A stretch of 64,000 nt of DNA from Takakia lepidozioides (GCA_030704615.1 CM060731.1:74938756-75002755), one strand, 5' to 3'; positions 42,196-59,662 are shown, numbered from the stretch's first letter. Notes: a model not told the origin generated them from the sequence alone. A program made the numbers and translations.

Positions 42196-45100
42196 CTAGA
42201 ATCGCAATGCTCGAGCATGTCTAGGATCGAGAAGAGATTTGGAGCGAGGGCTGGGTGGAGGCGAGGCAATTGGTGAGGGAGAGCGACAGAGCACCAACTT
42301 CTGAATGGCAGAGCCAGAAATCTGCAGCATGTCCATGTCGCTATGCTGCCGGAAGATGTAGTCTGCGTTTTGCAAGTGCTGCAAAGCAATGCTCTTCTGC
42401 TGGCAGTAGAACAAAGCAAGGCCTAGTACAAAGCATGCTTGTGCCACGCGGATATGCTTCATTCCTTCAGTCTCTGCTCTCCGACTACAAATCTCCTGCG
42501 AAACTCCCCACCGATGTTCTTGGTTTAAGGAGCGTGTAAGTGCAACCTATGCGGTTTCAAGGTAATCTTTCCTCTTAAGGTAAGGAACCCGGTCTTAACC
42601 TTCTCGAGCTGAGACCGTCAGACGACAATATATCACTGCCAGAGCATGTCAAGATTTCTATATTTTCAAAGACGACTTATAACGCACGTCTCAAGAAAGT
42701 ACCGACGAGCCTTTGCATTTCAGTTGTAGACTTGCGAGCAGAGACCTTCAGACTGGAGTGTCATAGCAAAACGACTTTCATGCACCAGTCGTATATGTGT
42801 GGGTGTGTGGGTGCCCGTATGTGTGTGTACTGCGTGTCTATGTGTGAGAGAGATATACTCATGTGGACTGCTTCATTCAAACCACATAGGTAGTACGGGT
42901 CCGACACCTGCAACATGTCACAAACTTCATTCATTTGTAGTCCCTGAATTGCTGTTTTGGAATCCAGCGGTTCTTTCTTGGAGCCTGAATGCTGGGGTTT
43001 TCCCCAAGCTGTCTTGCTGTTCCTCGGTACATCGAGCATCACCTCTTGGAGCGCGGCCAGCCATATCTCAATAATCAGGTCCCCACATGCCATGCTATGG
43101 CCTTTTTGTCCCTGCTCAGACAACCCCATGTGGCAATGGGCGAGAAATGTACCTCGTGGAAAACAGATCTGCAAACCATCTATGTCTGTCCATGTGCTCT
43201 AAAAGTTACGCTTTCGAATGGGTCTGAGGATCAGAACTATTTCTTTCTCTCGAAGATTAGTAGTTTTGGGTTGGGGGCCCACTTCTTCTTCCTTGTTTCA
43301 TACTTTCGATTGTCCAGTGAGCCCGTTGGGCTTCAGTTTATGGCATCTCACAGACGCAATAATGTGAATTCTGTGTGTATGGTGACGTCCCGGTTAGGTG
43401 CTGTTGGGGTCTGAGCAGAGATAGTTAGCTTAATTTTTCTTGCAAGAACCTTGGAATCAACAATTTGTAAAGTTCTTGCCATTTCATTTTAGGTGAGTAG
43501 TTCTTTGTTCTGTTTTTTCACCACACCACAATATTCTATGGTTCTGTTCTGTTCTGTTGTTCCTTGGTTCTTGCAGGTTTGTTTTATGGCCCCTCTTGAC
43601 CATCTGTGGATGGTAAAAAGTTTTTCTGTCTGTCTGTCTTCTCCTTCTCTCTGTACACTTATCCAAGGATCGATAAAGGATAGGCTAGGAATTTTACCAT
43701 GACACAGAAGACTTTGGAAAGGTTGTAAAATCCCAAGCTCGTCCGGATATCAAAAACTCCATACTCCTTTGACTTGTAGTAAATTTCCTCTGAAAATGCT
43801 CTCAAGGCGTGCTCTGGTTGTTTCTGTGGGCTACAGGGGAGGTTCATGTTAGCTTCTGTGGATTTTTTTCAGTGGGTTCCTCACTTCTGTACTCACTTGG
43901 CCGGGCCACAGGGATTGCACCAGATTGGCTGGACAACTGGTAGGTTCAGACAAAAAAAATAGAGGTCACCCAAAACTGTTCATGTAAGAAGAGGCACCAT
44001 TTGTGAAATTCCTGAACACAAGTGTCAAAGCATGTTGGCATGTTGGTAAACCTGAAGCACGAGGAGCAGTCCGAAAAGGCGACTAAGCTCTGCACGGATC
44101 AGATCTTTTTCTCCAGATTCGTCCTCAAGAAGTAGCCATGAACCCACTCCAAGGAGATCTTCACTTTGCACAGGTCGACCCATTCCCAGAGTTACCTGCA
44201 AATTTGTCACTCACTCAGTACTGTAAGCTCGTTGAGCTATTTCGGAGCTCTTGAGAAGTCTTTGAGCTTCCCCTGGACGTTATCAAGTTTGTTTCTTTCA
44301 GCCATGATTATTTAAAGTAGAGGTAACGAGGAATGCTGTTACATATTGTCTTTGGGTGCTGAATGCAAGAAAGCCTTAATCCAGATCAGATGTCACTGAA
44401 AGAGATCTAGAGAAATAGGATATCATCGTCGAAGCTGACTGGGAGAAACTTCACATGCTGAACAGCGAAGGTTTGCCATGGAAAGAAATGAAATGAAATG
44501 GTGCTTTATAACGTCCGCAGAAAGCTCATAGAGCTTATGGGACAAAATGGAAGAAAACATGAGAGAGGAACAAATCCAGAAACCACAATTAATGTTCTAG
44601 CGATTGTCTAAGGGTGAAGGCCTCGTGCAGGTAGGCTGCCAAGCATTTTTGATCCTCATAGTGGAAGACATCAGTGAGAGTTTGGGTTCCACTGAATAAA
44701 CAGTGGAATCTCCCACGGATCTCGTAGAAAGAAAGAACTTGAAACTCTCCGGTGAAATTCTCAGAGAGCTTGAGGGATGAGAATGCGTAACAAACAAAGA
44801 AGTTGGAATTAGAATACTAGATTTGCTGCTCGTATTTGCAACCAGACGCGTCTGGGTTGGTGAGTTCAAGCATTGTTGAAGGGAGAGATGGGCAGAGACA
44901 GAGAAGAGGGAACTCAATGACTCAAGACTACAACTACATACCTCGGCGGCAAGGAGGTAGATTGGGGCGAGCTTCCTAGGTTCTTTCAGGTAGTAGAGAG
45001 CCTGGCCCTTCACAAGGGCTCGCATCACAACCGGCAGCGCCTCATCGAAGTGGCGTTCATTGATCAAGTCAATCACTTCCTTTATTACCAGCTTGAGCAC

Positions 45101-45436
45101 TGCAGTTCTCACTTTTGGTATCATATCAAGCTGTCATCATTCATTTAGGATCCCATCATTCGCAAAACCAATACAGATATGTGCAGGCTATGACGATGAA
45201 CATAGATATAGCTGCACAGCCTGCAAATGGTAACCTAAGCCACTAACTTGAGATTGCAATCCAGCTGAGAAGCATACTTGGCGACGATTCTCAAAAAGGG
45301 CGTCCAGAGATTCTGGCGGCAGCAATGTGGCTCCAACAACTGTGATGGACTCCGGTGGGATGCCCAACTGGGCCAGCCTCATCAGCACCACAGGGTCTAC
45401 TATGTGACGCCGGTCATACCTTCCCTGCCTCAACTC
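42196..45436 (-). CDS. ZMYND12/TAX-1-like TPR protein, 3' six exons
   Basis: Exons with GT/AG borders, all phase 0: 45436-45278, 45130-44942, 44195-44052, 43823-43698, 43111-42908, 42495-42196 (stop TAG), 374 codons including the stop. The protein is a chain of TPR-like helices with HFDEALPVVMRALVKGQ, EPRKLAPIYLLAAE, VTLGMGRPVQSEDLL, ALRAFSEEIYYKSKEYG, FDIRTSLGFYNLSKVF, IIEIWLAALQ and QACFVLGLALFYCQQKSIAL. Order, spacing and the Y..FDIRTS block match ZMYND12, a TPR protein of sperm flagella and the Chlamydomonas axonemal TAX-1. The first exon(s), which would carry a MYND zinc finger and the start codon, were not found upstream of 45436. The six exons are free of stops. Expected role: axoneme of motile sperm. 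Confidence 0.68.
44480..44545 (-). repeat. SINE 3' end with (CATTT)n tail, inverted copy
   Basis: Inverted copy of the CCATAAGCTCTATGAGCTTT, GGACGTTATAAAGCACCATT, (TCATT)n unit that recurs at 45955-46540, inside an intron of the ZMYND12-like gene. Confidence 0.55.
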
Positions 45437-45954
45437 CTGTCCCGCACACTCGAACAATTAAACAGGTCACTTATCTGTTTCTCTCGCTCTCCTGGTTTAG
45501 TTCACTGCCTAATCCTCTATCTATACCTATGCAGCAACTGTAAGAATTTTATGACGCACACGAGTTTCCTGTTTTTTGTCACCAGGGATTTTTCAAAGAC
45601 CTGTGAAGGAAGCACGATCATGCATCTTTTATCGGAAAGAAAGTCACATCACCTTTCCAAAGGAAGCCGGATTTTCATGGAACAGTTCCACCGCAATCTC
45701 ACTCATTGAGAACATCTGCGTCCCCCCCAAGCAAACTAGATGTGATTGACACGTATTCAGATCAACATTCATTTCGAAGAGAGCAATGAAAGAGAACAAT
45801 CAATGACAAATCTTGGTTCCTTTGAGATACAAGACCTTCAACTCCTCAGAAGTTTTCAAACAAGCCACACTTATGATCATGAAAGTCTCTTTGCCTCTTC
45901 AGTCCATTTCTTGTACAGCTCAGGACTTTCTTCTGTTCCTCTCTCATGTTTTCT
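45437..45954. other. Upstream of ZMYND12-like exons, nothing recognised
   Basis: The expected MYND zinc finger (Cys pairs with a closing His and Cys) was sought on the minus strand and not found. Confidence 0.35.
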
Positions 45955-46540
45955 TCCATTTTGTCCCATAAGCTCTATGAGCTTTCCGTGGACGTTATAA
46001 AGCACCATTTCATTTCATTTCATTTCCTCTCTCTGGCTTTCCGCGGGCTATAAAGCACCATTTCATTTCATTTCATTTCTCTGGTTTTGTTTCCTCTCTC
46101 ATGTTTTTCCATTTTGTTCCATAAGCTCTTTGAGCTTTCCTCGGACGTTATAAAGTACCATTTCATTCCATTCATTTCTCTTAAGCTTTGAGCTTCCCGT
46201 GGGGGTCGTAAAGATTCTCTCTCTTTCTTTCAAAAGCACCATTTCTCATTTCTCTCTTTCTTTCCTTTGGCGTTCTCAGATTCTACGAAATCTGAGCAGC
46301 TACTTTTGCCTGTTTATAGACAGTAAAGCACTGACAAAGGTGTCATGTTACGAAGATCAGAGCTGCCTACATAAGGCTCTCCAATTTAGAGAACCTTCCA
46401 AGTTGATTTGTAGTTTTCTGGTTGTGGTGGCTGGTTTTTGGGCTCAGAAAGTACCATTTCATTTCATTTCTCTTGTCCCATAATCTCTTTGAACTTTCCC
46501 TGGACGTTATAAGGCAGCATTTCATTTCATTTCATTTGGT
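45955..46540 (+). repeat. Cluster of SINE 3' ends with (CATTT)n tails
   Basis: The unit CCATAAGCTCTATGAGCTTT, CCGTGGACGTTATAAAGCAC and a CATTTCATTTC tail occurs at about 45965, 46030, 46120, 46190 and 46480, in full or part. The pentanucleotide tail marks a SINE/LINE 3' end. Confidence 0.6.
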
Positions 46541-48051
46541 TCCGGATCTAAATGTGTGCTGGGCGTTGAAATCATCAGAAGTAGCAACTGTTACCAGCAA
46601 CTGATATCAGAGCACTCCAAATCTTATGTCTAAAATTTCTGTAATCATCTGGAATACACTACTACAAAGAATTTCTGTGGTAAAGAGTTTCAGATTATGA
46701 GCTCTACTCTTTATCCTTGTGGGATTTGCTAGAGCAATATGCTCTGCGTTATTTCTCTCTCCCTCTCGACAGTTAAAGCTGGCCCCTCCTGTCTACGACT
46801 GATGGGGGTAGGTACTGAGCGCTCATTGTGATAAAGGGTAACTCTTGCCACTTTCGAGAGCTTTCTGCGAAGTAATCCGGATGGCGACTTGTAGAGAAAG
46901 TGGGTGGAGTTGGAATGAAATGCAGAGAGGGACTGGATTGACGCACAAGCCCATGTTTAGTGCGAAGCACGTGAATGCTAACATCGGGCTCCAGTTCAAT
47001 CTTGTATGCCTCCATAGCGGACACCACTACCGTTGTCTGTGTTCTCGCGTCGTACTCCCTGATAGTCTACAGGACATTGAGTGACAAGCCCAAAACCTCC
47101 GGTCTCTCCATCTCACATGATGAGACCTCCAATCTCTCCCCCTCGACGCTTGCTATGTACCATCTAAACTGTCTTGCGCAACCCATCGTAAAGCTTCCGT
47201 TCAGACAAGTCCTGTTCTCTTCCACAGTCTACACTCAGTACAACGAGCACATTCTTCAGCGCTCTGATTGTGGAATCAAGGAAGTCGAGGAGTGTACTGT
47301 AGTTCAAACTGATGATCGCACCCTTAAGGATCTAGGAAGAACTACCGACCTTCATCCGGCAACAAAGCTACACAGATATTTTGCACCCACCTCCATCCGA
47401 TAGCAGACTACTGTACAATTTTTCCAACAGATAATATGTAACGAAGATTTAGTACAAGTCCGTACTTTCATCTGCAGCATCATCTGGGAGTTACTGGAGG
47501 AGGAGCACGACTCATAATCCACACGTAGAAACAGCAAAAGGAACTGGATTGGGTGTAGCCATGGCCACCAGATCCAAGGAGAGATGCGGAAGAGAAAAAT
47601 TCCATAAACATGAGTGGGTAACACTCGCTCAGATTCCGCAAACGAAAACTTTTGCTTCAGATTGCCAGATATGGCTATACAATGAACAATTACATGACAC
47701 AGTCCAACCTCCAGTTTAATGAATGGCTGACTAAGTCATGAGGAGGGAGTTCCAAAGATAATTGTCAGAACCCCCCAAGAAAGGAGTTCATGGGGGCCTT
47801 TCTGCGTGAGGCGCGCTTTTCAGACAAGATTTGTACTTAACTATGTTCTACCTTGGGAGGGTTACGTCCGGCCGGGCCTTTGCTCAAGCAGCTCAGAACA
47901 TACCCATTAGTAAAATCTATTTAAAAGAGATATATTGGCCACAGCTCTCCTCCTGTCTATGAAAGAGGCTACCAGCTCCCAGCTATATGAAGAATATGTT
48001 CCAAGTGAAACAACTTCAACTTGGATACAGATTAAAAGCACCACCAGGACC
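46541..48051. other. Unassigned region with an open plus frame at 46975-47403
   Basis: The plus frame of 142 codons (SYSLIVYRTLSDKPKTSGLS) and the minus frame at 46773-47027 lack recognisable domains and overlap each other. The last few hundred bases probably hold the GH9 gene's 3' UTR. Confidence 0.3.
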
Positions 48052-53000
<4,949 letters not shown>

Positions 53001-54057
53001 GGACCGTTGAAAGCGGCCACGGGCCGCGCCCGGTCATTATAAGCGTGTACTGCCTATCGCCGGTCTTCATTACCCTTCGTCGACAAAGAAGCCGAAGGTC
53101 AAAATACTCCTTCACGGCCTGCGGTTCGGGATCGACTATGGATAATAATCATCCCATATTCATCTGTCCAAAAATCCTGTTCCATTAATTTTAACAATAA
53201 TAAATAATATTTTGACTCTATATGATTATCATCCTACTTAGTACCGCACAGGTGTGTTAATCTACATCGATGGGGGTTAGGGTAATCTGATCACCTTACT
53301 AGGCTGATTAGTGAGTTACTGATACAGATATGTAGTTAAAAGCCCATGCCACGGGCAGCAACCGGTCACCCCAGCCCGCGACACACGCCTCGCGACAACA
53401 ATCTGGTTCCCGCCGGCAACATCGCGTGAACTGGCTGGGGGCCAGATCGCCACGCGGCGCATGTCCATTCGCATAAGGCCGAAGATAAAACGACAAGTGA
53501 CTGTTACGGGTCGGCCGGAAAGTGAAAGCGAAAAGTGAAATCACGGTCCCGTGACTTGCGCCCGTCAACCGTCGGAAGCCCGCGACCCGAGATAAAGCGA
53601 TATTACCCAGATCACTATTTACCGCGCCGAAATGTTAATAGGGCTCGTAAGCAGGTCGGAGCCCGTGGTTGGACTGAATGCGGTCAGGTGCCGACCGCGG
53701 TTAGTACCAGGGTTCCGTTCCGTTGTAGCCGCGATTAGCTTCACACCGGTCACATTGTCACCCCGGTTAGTTGGAGCAGCAGGCCTGACTGGTGGCCTGT
53801 TTGTGACCCCCACACAGGCCCTTTCACAGACAAAATAATAACAGTTTCTGGTCCTCATTGTCCCCTAACGTTTTCCCGGTGCTCGGTCAGTCGGTCTCTG
53901 CACGATTGCAGTGTACCAACCCTCCGTTACGGCAATGGGCCCCTTCCCCTAACTTGGCAGTCCACCAAATGGCTTGGCTGTCCTCTTTATTTCTGTAATA
54001 TTATTAAATTTAATCATCGCTGTCAATGTATATGGACGATGCGAGCCCAAAGATCGA
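53001..54057. other. GC-rich spacer, nothing recognised
   Basis: Rich in CCGGTC/GGTTACC words, with short unrelated frames. No domain recognised. Confidence 0.35.
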
Positions 54058-54276
54058 CTTTGATGGGAGGATAGTGTATGGTTATCAAGTTCCGTCCATC
54101 GACGTCGTGTGAGGCTTTGATGGGAGGATAGTGTATGGTTATCAAGTTCCGTCCATGGGTGTTGTGCGAGGCTTTGATGGGAGGGTAGTGTATGGTTATC
54201 AAGTTCCGTCCATGGGGGTGTTGATGGGAGGGTAGTGTATGGTTATCAAGTTCCGTCCACCGACGTCGTGTGAGGC
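54058..54276. repeat. Minisatellite, about four units of 43-60 bp
   Basis: The unit contains GATGGGAGGATAGTGTATGG then TTATCAAGTTCCGTCCAT. Four consecutive copies differ mainly in the length of the GACGTCGTGTGAGGCTT part. Its minus frame gives a repeating NLITIHYPPIK peptide, an artefact of the repeat. Confidence 0.85.
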
Positions 54277-54663
54277 TTTTGCGACGGTAGTGGGGAATAA
54301 TGTATGGTTCCCATAATTGTTGGAACATGACAGGTACCCTTACTGATGCAAGGTCAGAGAGAAGAATTGGGTATTAACTATTAAGATTCATGCAGGCAGG
54401 GTCATAAGAGAAAAACCAATTCAGGGCAGGCACCCAAATCTTATGGGATATATGTGGGCCCCTTATTATTACAGAGATCAACTTATTTTTAGCACATTTA
54501 AGTATCATTGTTTATTCTCTACTAGAGAACACACATAGGAAGAATGAATGATTTGCACAAAGAATGAATAGAGTGTGTGTGATGGATGATAAAAATTCCT
54601 ATCATAAAAAATCAAGGTCAACAGGCAAATCATCACTGCGCATTTACCACCATCATTGAATGA

Positions 54664-54939
54664 ATGGTGTTCCAAATTATTATTGTTGCACAACCGATTC
54701 ATAAAGGAGAACCCCCTAATAAACAAGCTTTTGCAGGAGGTCAGTACTTTTTCGCTAAATTATTTCAGATTGGTATAATTATGATCGCATTATTGTATGG
54801 CTCTGAGTTACACTACATAGCTTCTCGCATCTGCAAACAGTTGTGGTTGTGGTTTCATCCTTCCGTCGCAAAGGCTCAACAAGCGGCTAGTCGCGTAAAG
54901 GCTCCTCCTTTGTATAAAAAGGTCTTCTTGCATCCGTAA
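54664..54939 (+). CDS. Hypothetical 91-aa membrane-like frame
   Basis: The plus frame has one hydrophobic stretch (LFQIGIIMIALLYGSELHYI) and a basic C-terminus. I do not recognise it. It may be a degraded transposon or gene fragment. Confidence 0.2.
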   Translation: MVFQIIIVAQPIHKGEPPNKQAFAGGQYFFAKLFQIGIIMIALLYGSELHYIASRICKQLWLWFHPSVAKAQQAASRVKAPPLYKKVFLHP

Positions 54940-54993
54940 AACCTGCTCAAAACTTTCCCACCCTTGGCCAGGGTCCCTAAACAGCAGAAAAAA

Positions 54994-55347
54994 CCAGTGT
55001 TGGGCAGTTATTTGATTTCTTTCATAACCTCCTGTTCGGGTTTCTACAAAATCTTAGGATCAAAGATCCTCCGGTTCCGGCTTTTTCAGATATTTGTAAT
55101 GGAAAGAACCACCGGTTCCGGTTAATTGTAAGAACCTCAAAGAACCGGCGATTTTCATCAAATAACCAGTGGGTCTTTGGCGGATCTTTGACGGTTTTCA
55201 GGCTGGGTATCTCAAAACTACCTAACCGGCGGTTATGATCTTTTGCCGGTTCTTTGTTTTCTTAAGAACCACGGTTGTATATCCATATAACCTTTTTGAT
55301 AACCTCCAGGGGTTTGTAGCTGAATCAAAGAACCTCCCCAACAGTGG
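54994..55347. mobile_element. hAT-like MITE candidate, 354 bp
   Basis: The left end CCAGTGTTGGGCAG and the right end (complement CCACTGTTGGGGAG) form imperfect 14-bp inverted termini, flanked on both sides by A-runs that could be a target duplication. The interior is densely packed with AAGAACC/GGTTCTT and CCGGTT words. No coding capacity. Confidence 0.45.
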
Positions 55348-56848
55348 AAAAAACCTCCAGCAGGAACTTTTCGCTGCAAATAATTAGCTGAAAAAAAACT
55401 CATAATATTATGCACTTATGCACCATATAAGATTTCATCCTCTTCCATGGTCGTCGCCTTTTCATCCATTGTTTTTCGTAGGTGTTACTCGAGGAAGGTA
55501 CGACATGATCAAGGCACTACGCAACTGAGGTCCAACGGAATGGAACGGAATCCGACCGGCAAAGCCCGTCAACAGGCACGGAATCGACTGGGCCGTTGTC
55601 TTGGGCGACCGGGCCAGCCAGTTGCCGGCGTACATGATACTAGGTACTGGTACCCTTCTCGTCGGCAGCATAGGTACCTACCTAAGTAGGTAGGTAGGAA
55701 AGTGATGGGCGTGTACTGCAAAGCCAAAAGAAGGCTTCTGAACGAAAAGTGGAATGTGCAGTTGAGGACTATTAGAAATCTGCAGGTTCCTCTAAACTAT
55801 CGCTAGCCTGACTATGTACCGATGGATTTGATCAGTAGAATTTGGCAGTCTTGAAGCTTTTATTTCCACAGCAATGTTCTCCGAGATCTGACTTCGGAAG
55901 AGAGAGAATGAAGTCAGACTATGGTGGGGATCAGCGAGTGGGTGGACGGCCACCCACCTCCTGACAACGATTATCTACATACTTCGCAATGCAGCTCGGG
56001 GGACAAAGCTGCCATGCCATGGATCGTCTCTCCTACATGAGGTCCCTCCAAGGTGCTGCAGCGAGCCCCCAGATGCGTTCAGTGTTGTACTGGGTGGTCT
56101 GCACTCTGGACTCTGGGCTTGGCATACTGCAAACGCTTACAAAAGTGTGTAGCCTATCTATGTGTGATGTCGCACAACAAGACATTGCAGTGTGACTCTT
56201 CTGACTTCTTTTCTCAGCCTTGTCCTCGGGAACCATATCTCATGGTGGGCGCCGCTGTTGACAGAAGAAATTATCAAACTGCGATACATAACGTGAGTCA
56301 TGGCCCACGGCAAGCTGAGCCCATTCTATTTATGAGTTATACTTGTATGTTATTTTTCTGAGGCTGCAGGCGGCTCAGGTCTGATGAGAGGGTGCCCAAT
56401 TATGAGAAAACGTTAAACTTCATACTGCGCCGGATAACGTGCCCACACTGCGGCCACCTTCTTGCGCCCAGTGATTTCCTTTTTGCGATTTATTGCCGAG
56501 AAAAAGCCCAGTAATTCGCAATTCCCTTGTTGAAACGTGGAGGAACTTGCCCTTGAAGACTTTATGTACTCCCCAATGCTTCTTGGAGGAGGGAAAAGAA
56601 ATCCTCAGGAAAAAAGCACTCCTTCTTGGACCCAGTGTGGCAATGCTCGGCTCTCAAAACTTGGGTTTGTAAGGAAGAACATGAGTCATGGGGACGGAAC
56701 CATTCTTGTAGTATTGTGAAGAATTTCAGCACACTGAATGGGACCATGACTCTACAAACATACTTTAGAGTGCGAAAACGTTTCTGTTGAAAGAAAACGA
56801 TTCCAGTCATTCGTTTGATCCTGTTGCACCTTCCCAAAGTCACACCTC
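55348..56848. other. Gene-poor region, nothing firmly recognised
   Basis: Frames at 55447-55689, 55989-56361 and 56537-56843 have no known domain. A short palindromic GGTA-rich word (ACCTACCTAAGTAGGTAGGT) lies near 55677-55696. Confidence 0.3.
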
Positions 56849-56922
56849 CTTGATAACAAGCAATCCTCAGTACAACTATCAGAAATCTCGCTAGTCACAA
56901 ATGAGGATTGCTTCTTATCAAG
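56849..56922. repeat. 21-bp inverted repeat with 32-nt loop
   Basis: 56849-56869 and 56902-56922 are complementary at 20 of 21 positions (core AAGCAATCCTCA / TGAGGATTGCTT). The pairing does not extend beyond 21 bp. It could be a small foldback repeat or a hairpin RNA precursor. Confidence 0.6.
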
Positions 56923-57584
56923 CGAATGATGAACACTTCGCAACAGTGTGGTGGGTTTTCAGTAGTCAAAATGGATTCAGTGAGATCTTGAGTACATGCC
57001 ACCACAAAAGGATGTACTCCCTGAGGGAGTTGAATTTTCTACCCATCATACAAAATTGACCCTTGAATTATATACCTAGGTCCGACGGTCCGACCTGATA
57101 GATAAAGGATAAATTCTCAACAGATTAATTTAAAATTCAGTATCTTTATTATTAAATGGTATAAACGAGTTTAGGGTTTGAGAAAAAAGTGGTTGTAATT
57201 TTCCACGTCTCACACACAACAACCTCATTTTCCCTCCCATGAAAATATACATGCACCAATAAAGTGTCTGACAGGTTTGGACGCATTTACTTATTTCTTT
57301 AAGAAAATAAAGGGAATACTTATTCTTATTGATAAGACCTAATATCTATTCTAGTCTCTCTTGTTTTTTTTTTTTTAAACAGAAAAGGGAACGACACTCC
57401 CATAGTCAATGAATCTCATCTAATATAATCATAATTATTGTCATTCATCCATCAATGAGAACATAAGGAACTTGTGCCCCGCTGGGACCCACTCAAGCTT
57501 AAAAGCCATTCCATGCAAACAAATAGAGCCTGCTAATGGCAGGGCCAACAAATGAAACAAGGGATCGGCGACTTTAACTCTTAA
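56923..57584. other. AT-rich spacer, nothing recognised
   Basis: No open frame or repeat of note beyond a T-run near 57365. Confidence 0.4.
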
Positions 57585-57770
57585 TTGTAGCCCACTTGTA
57601 ATGGGCATATACCACCTCGGAAGTGGTTATGGGTTCAATCCACCGATTGGTGTCACAGAGGTGTCCACTGTCGCCCTTCTCGGCCAAGAGCAGTAGCCCT
57701 TTCGGTTCAAGCGACACCATAATTTATGCTTCCTTCAATTGGGAGGCGTCATACTTTTCTTTTTAATTCA
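57585..57770 (+). repeat. tRNA-like SINE unit
   Basis: A tRNA-like head: D-stem GCCC/GGGC, a 5-bp stem ACCAC/GTGGT around loop CTCGGAA, and a B box GGGTTCAATCC. The body ends in GACACCATAATTTATGCTTC, a word repeated in GACACCATAAGTTACGCTTG near 63115. The T-stem does not pair, so it is not a working tRNA. Confidence 0.5.
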
Positions 57771-57977
57771 TTCTTTTGTAATGAAATCCAATTATTCAAT
57801 TATTCGATGTCAATGTCATCCTCCTCCATCTTCACTTTTCATCCATTTATTATGCAATTCCAGGGAAGTTTATAGAAATGTTAGTCTCGCAAACAAATCT
57901 TCTCTCAAATAAAGTAGAATTATGAGTGGTTGGTCAAGGATCATTGTTTCCAAAAAAATTCTTTTTTATTGGCTTCT

Positions 57978-58050
57978 CTTTTTTTTCTTTTTTTAAGAGA
58001 AAGGGGAGGAAGCCCTTTAGAGCTTTATTAATAATTATTGGAAGGGAAAA
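57978..58050. repeat. Dispersed direct repeat, copy A
   Basis: A pyrimidine run, then AAGAGAAAGGGGAGGAAGCC, then TTTAGAGCTTTATT. Repeated about 490 bp downstream at 58465-58545 with small changes. Confidence 0.55.
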
Positions 58051-58464
58051 AAATTAAAACCCTTGGGTGCCCGAAGGCAGCCATCGTGTTTGATACCAGA
58101 AGAACTGAGTTCCTCCTGTTAGTCTCTTTATTCTAAAGAGGAGACAACGCATTAGTGCCAACAATCTTTAAACCCCTGTTGTGCCAATTTATGAAAATAA
58201 ATGGATGAATTTTCAACTTTAGTATGAATGAAAGCATATTACACTATTCACAAAGAGGAGCCATACATGACTAGCCGCTTGTTTTGTAAACTGCATACAG
58301 AGGCCTGGAAGCAACTTTATTTGGAATTGTTTGGGGGAAAAACTTTAAATCCCCCTAGCGAACCCTCTAGTGACCCATAAACACATACACTGTAGTAAGT
58401 GAAATGAAGAACCAGACACCTCCAAACTTAGAGGGGCCTGCATTTTCCTTTTTCTTTTCTTTTG

Positions 58465-58545
58465 TTTTTTCTTTTTTTTCTTTTTTAAGGAAAGGGGAGG
58501 AACTTGGAAGCCCTTGAGAGCTTTATTGCATTTTACTTCCAATAT
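58465..58545. repeat. Dispersed direct repeat, copy B
   Basis: Matches copy A: a long T/C run, AAGGAAAGGGGAGGAA, then GCCCTTGAGAGCTTTATT. Confidence 0.55.
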
Positions 58546-59662
58546 TTCACCTCCCACAAATAGGTTAAATTAAATGAAATTGTCTATGTACATTGACATG
58601 GCCTTTGGGTATGATACTACCTATATTTCCCCCGAGGTCCTGAATTTTATTTTATGTCTCATTCATTTTTGGTCCCGAAATGTCCTTTTTGTAAATAAGA
58701 TAGAATAAAATAAGGGTATTTATATGAAGCAATAAATAGTAAGTAGCATCCTACGGAGCATAAGTTACGCTGATGGTTTCTGACGCCGTCAGTACACGAG
58801 GCCCTCACTTGCCGCTTCGGCAGCGGCCGTCGCCGCCTGGCCTCACATGCCGTATTTTTCCCCGCTCCAGTCGTATGCGGTGTCTCGGTAGAATACATAC
58901 TGCTCATCGGGTAGCGGGCCTCGGTCAGGCGACAAACTTTTTCTGGTCGGCTGGACTGCAGGCACTCTAAGAACCGTCGATTATATTGAACGGTGGAGAT
59001 CGTGGCTTGCCGACCGTGTAAGACGCTGACTGCAGTTGACGGCCGTTACCGGCCGACGGTAGGGCAATCAATGCAAGTGTGGTTCTGATCCCTTGTCTTT
59101 AAAGTTGAGGGTTTCTTTATCTCGAGGAAGAAGAGGAGAGATCCCGCGGAAGAGGCCTCGCTTGCTGGATACAAGAACGACGGAGGCCTTCAGCCATGCT
59201 CTGGGTGGGAGAAATTGGAGCGTTCATCCTCGACATTCGGAGGTTCTTCGGATAGAAGAGCAAGCTATCCGTGCCCGTGTGCGGGCTTGCTTCCTCAAAG
59301 GAATGCTCAAGAACGTCAAGAGTCTTTTCACAGATCTTCTAACGATTCTCGTCGTCTTTCTGCATATGTATTCGAGGAGATATAGGCATAATCGGTGACT
59401 CTAGGATGGCTATCTGCCTGAGGAGGTGATAACCGATAACTACTCGTGCCATTCGACGTAGGTACTATTTAACCTCTGAGCATGTAGAGTTCACCCATCT
59501 CATATCTTGCAGATGGAATAGCTATCCCTGATATCTCCAAGGGTACTGAAATGATGCTTGTATATGGAATTCTAAACTAAGCAGATTAAGGGAAGTTGCT
59601 ACAAGAGAAAATGAGGATGCAAGTGCAATAATGGTAGGGAGGATTGGTATCTCTCATGGCCG
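58546..59662. other. Gene-poor region, nothing recognised
   Basis: A 101-codon plus frame at 59093-59398 starts with a non-ATG codon and has no known domain. A GC-rich block lies at 58785-58980. Confidence 0.3.

Noticed and set aside
46975-47403. 142-codon plus-strand gene
   Set aside because: No recognisable domain, overlapping minus frames of similar length, and no splice or promoter support; left as unassigned.
54023-54328. Repeat-containing minus-strand protein
   Set aside because: The peptide repeat mirrors the 54-kb minisatellite and has no start context or domain.
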